Part shown: piece by piece, positions 62,534-64,000 of the stretch
Layout of the letters: every line of letters starts with the position of its first letter
How positions within the stretch are numbered: the first letter of the stretch is position 1
NCBI RefSeq assembly: GCF_900115365.1
Contig: NZ_FOWD01000020.1
Location: 17,551 to 81,550, forward strand
Reading direction: 5' to 3'
Length of the DNA stretch: 64,000 bases
DNA from: Anaerocolumna aminovalerica
GTDB lineage: Bacteria; Bacillota; Clostridia; Lachnospirales; Lachnospiraceae
Program-made: the position numbers and the translations under genes
Notes under the pieces: model-generated
Told to the model about the DNA's origin: nothing
The model's input: only the letters and a program-made list of their open reading frames with translations
The model's database searches: none

Positions 62534-62703
62534 ACTTTTTATTTTATCCTATAGCTTAGACTATTTAAAGGAGTGTATTGCCACAGTTTTATCTGAATCA
62601 TTTATAGTTGGATAAGCCTCTGAGCTTTCATGTCACGCAAGTTTATGATGATAAAACTAGGTGGAATTACCACAGTGATTAACTTACAAAGGAGTTGATT
62701 TTC
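62534..62703 (+). ncRNA. Candidate bridge-RNA region of the IS110 element
   Basis: The 170 bases before the transposase have no ORF but clear pairing potential. AGTTTTATC (62585-62593) is complementary to GATAAAACT (62650-62658), enclosing a loop of 56 bases with an inner short stem. CACTGTGG (62526-62533) is complementary to CCACAGTG (62670-62677). In characterised IS110 members this end encodes the RNA that pairs with donor and target DNA. Confidence 0.5.
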
Positions 62704-63867
62704 ATGATCTATGTTGGCATTGATATTGCCAAGCAAAACCATGTCGCATCAGTTATGAATTCTGATGGTGAAATACTTTTGCAGCCTTTTGGTTTTACGA
62801 ATGACCACTCTGGTTTTCAAAAGTTGCTTAATAACATTTCTTCCTTTGATACAGAAAACCTTCTTATCGGTATGGAATCCACTGCTCACTATGCGGAAAA
62901 TCTTACGTATTTTCTTTTCCAAAGAGGTTTTCATATCTGTATTATTAATCCAATTCAAACTGCTACTCTTAGAAAAACAAACATTCGTAAAACGAAAAAT
63001 GACCGTGTGGATACTTACTTAATAATCAAAGCTTTAATTATGAATAAGTACCGTCTTTTTACTCAACGCGACTTGGAATCTTTAAAATTAAAAAACCTTT
63101 GCCGCTTCCGCCAGAAACTTATGAAGGCGAGGACAAAGGTTAAAATTCAACTTGTAACTTATGTGGATCAACTATTCCCAGAACTCCAGTATTTCTTTAA
63201 ATCTGGTATTCACGGAAAAGCCTGCTATGCTCTTCTTAAAGAATGTTCAAATCCCGACAAGATTGCAAAAATGCATCTCACAAGGTTAACAAACCTTCTA
63301 TCAAAGTCCTCACACGGACACTTTAAACAGTCTACTGCTGTACATTTAAAAGAGCTTGCATCGCAATCTGTCGGTATAAAAAATGATACCTTATCTTTGC
63401 AGATTTTGCAATCCATAAATCAAATCGAATTATTTACCAACCAACTTGAAGAAGTCGAAAATGCCATTAATGAGATTATGAATCATATGGATTCTGTTAT
63501 CAAAACAATCCCTGGTATTGGGAACCTCAATGGCGCTATGATTATCGGTGAAATTGGTGATATTCAACGATTTGAAAAACCATGCCAACTTTTGGCTTAT
63601 GCGGGTCTTGATCCTTCTATATATCAATCCGGTAACTTTACCGCATCAAGAACTCGTATGTCAAAACGTGGCTCCAAACTTCTTCGCTATGCTCTAATAA
63701 ATGCTGCATGGCAAACTACCTTAATTAACAAAACTTTCAAAGAGTACTATGACTTAAAAGTTTCTCAGGGACGTGGTCATTACAATGCCCTAGGTCATGT
63801 TGCACATAAACTTGTTCGTGTCATACATAAAATGATGACTGATAATGTTGCATTTAATTTAGCTTAG
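62704..63867 (+). CDS. IS110-family DEDD transposase (recombinase)
   Basis: A 387-residue recombinase. The RuvC-like domain shows the DEDD set: Asp7 in YVGIDIAKQNH, Glu58 in GMESTAHY, and Asp100/Asp103 in KNDRVDTYLI. A coiled coil follows. The C-terminal Tnp (IS116/IS110/IS902) domain has TIPGIGNLNGAMIIGEIGDI and a candidate catalytic Ser309 in QSGNF. ATG 62704 is chosen, because AAAGGAG lies 8 bases upstream. The reading frame is intact and full length, so the element may be active. Codon use differs from neighbours (more C at third positions). Confidence 0.95.
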   Translation: MIYVGIDIAKQNHVASVMNSDGEILLQPFGFTNDHSGFQKLLNNISSFDTENLLIGMESTAHYAENLTYFLFQRGFHICIINPIQTATLRKTNIRKTKNDRVDTYLIIKALIMNKYRLFTQRDLESLKLKNLCRFRQKLMKARTKVKIQLVTYVDQLFPELQYFFKSGIHGKACYALLKECSNPDKIAKMHLTRLTNLLSKSSHGHFKQSTAVHLKELASQSVGIKNDTLSLQILQSINQIELFTNQLEEVENAINEIMNHMDSVIKTIPGIGNLNGAMIIGEIGDIQRFEKPCQLLAYAGLDPSIYQSGNFTASRTRMSKRGSKLLRYALINAAWQTTLINKTFKEYYDLKVSQGRGHYNALGHVAHKLVRVIHKMMTDNVAFNLA

Positions 63868-64000
63868 TCCAGCCTACTATATTCAGTTTTTATTCAAAGC
63901 ACCTTTTTAGATGCTTTGGTTGCTATACACTTTTTTAGTCCACAAAATAAATGGAATATTTTTTAATTAACTATTGACTATTCATAGTTGGTCTCCTTTA

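Larger units (their letters stand above)
62526..63943 (+). mobile_element. IS110-family insertion sequence
   Basis: A DEDD-type transposase gene with a long non-coding 5' region. GTGGACT near 62531-62537 and AGTCCAC at 63937-63943 are the only short inverted match at the expected ends, followed by T/A-rich tracts on both inner sides. IS110 elements usually lack clear terminal inverted repeats and target duplications, so the limits are approximate. Confidence 0.65.

Overview
The window looks like the chromosome of a low-GC, anaerobic, spore-forming Firmicute, most likely a Lachnospiraceae-type clostridium. The pointers are AT-rich intergenic DNA with strong AGGAGG ribosome binding sites, YesM/YesN control of a sugar ABC locus, a SpoIID-like/peptidoglycan-binding protein, a NifU-like plus GGGtGRT gene pair, rubrerythrin-type proteins, and a cobalamin methionine synthase without an activation domain. 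No rRNA, tRNA or CRISPR array was recognised.

Layout. 1-4216: one end of an integrative (conjugative-type) element with a secreted cargo protein, an ECF-like sigma factor, a small HTH protein, a divergent repressor with a perfect 18-bp inverted-repeat operator, and a large serine recombinase. 4232-10161: a yyaL-type gene broken by 19 extra bases, a spore/cell-wall protein, a YkgJ-type Cys-cluster protein, an aromatic-acid-exporter-like membrane protein, and a rubrerythrin gene with an in-frame TAA. 10470-19712: a YesN/YesM two-component system, a sugar ABC importer and a GH3 glycosidase. 19993-24729: a MerR regulator with matching operators at its own gene and at a DapB/Ord-like dehydrogenase gene, a 3-methyladenine DNA glycosylase behind interleaved inverted repeats, and the NifU-like/GGGtGRT pair. 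24730-28050: small genes, decayed phage-type fragments, a divergent rubrerythrin-like protein, a two-gene operon of small acidic proteins, and a holin-like gene. 28056-45298: two M3 oligopeptidases, two homocysteine methyltransferase genes (one fused to MTHFR), a heterodimeric ABC exporter, a probable type I toxin gene, a TipA-like regulator, a flavodoxin remnant, a Cof-type HAD phosphatase and a MATE transporter. 45531-48380: an M23 peptidase, an HD-domain protein, an 88-bp structured tandem repeat and a zinc-ribbon protein.

48765-61608 is the most coherent system. It holds three class-A-beta-lactamase-fold serine hydrolases, an L-Ala-D/L-Glu epimerase, a complete oligopeptide ABC importer (binding protein, two permeases, two ATPases), a cytosolic SH3-NlpC/P60 endopeptidase and an M19 dipeptidase. 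It resembles an enlarged version of the Bacillus ykf/dpp arrangement and probably imports and dismantles cell-wall muropeptides in the cytoplasm.

The window ends with an IS110-family element (62526-63943). Its roughly 170-bp non-coding 5' region has the complementary segments expected of a bridge-RNA locus. Broken genes are common for 64 kb (yyaL, rubrerythrin, flavodoxin, two small phage-like genes), so either this lineage is shedding accessory genes or some of the breaks are recoding events or sequence errors. All assignments come from reading the sequence; no database search was run.
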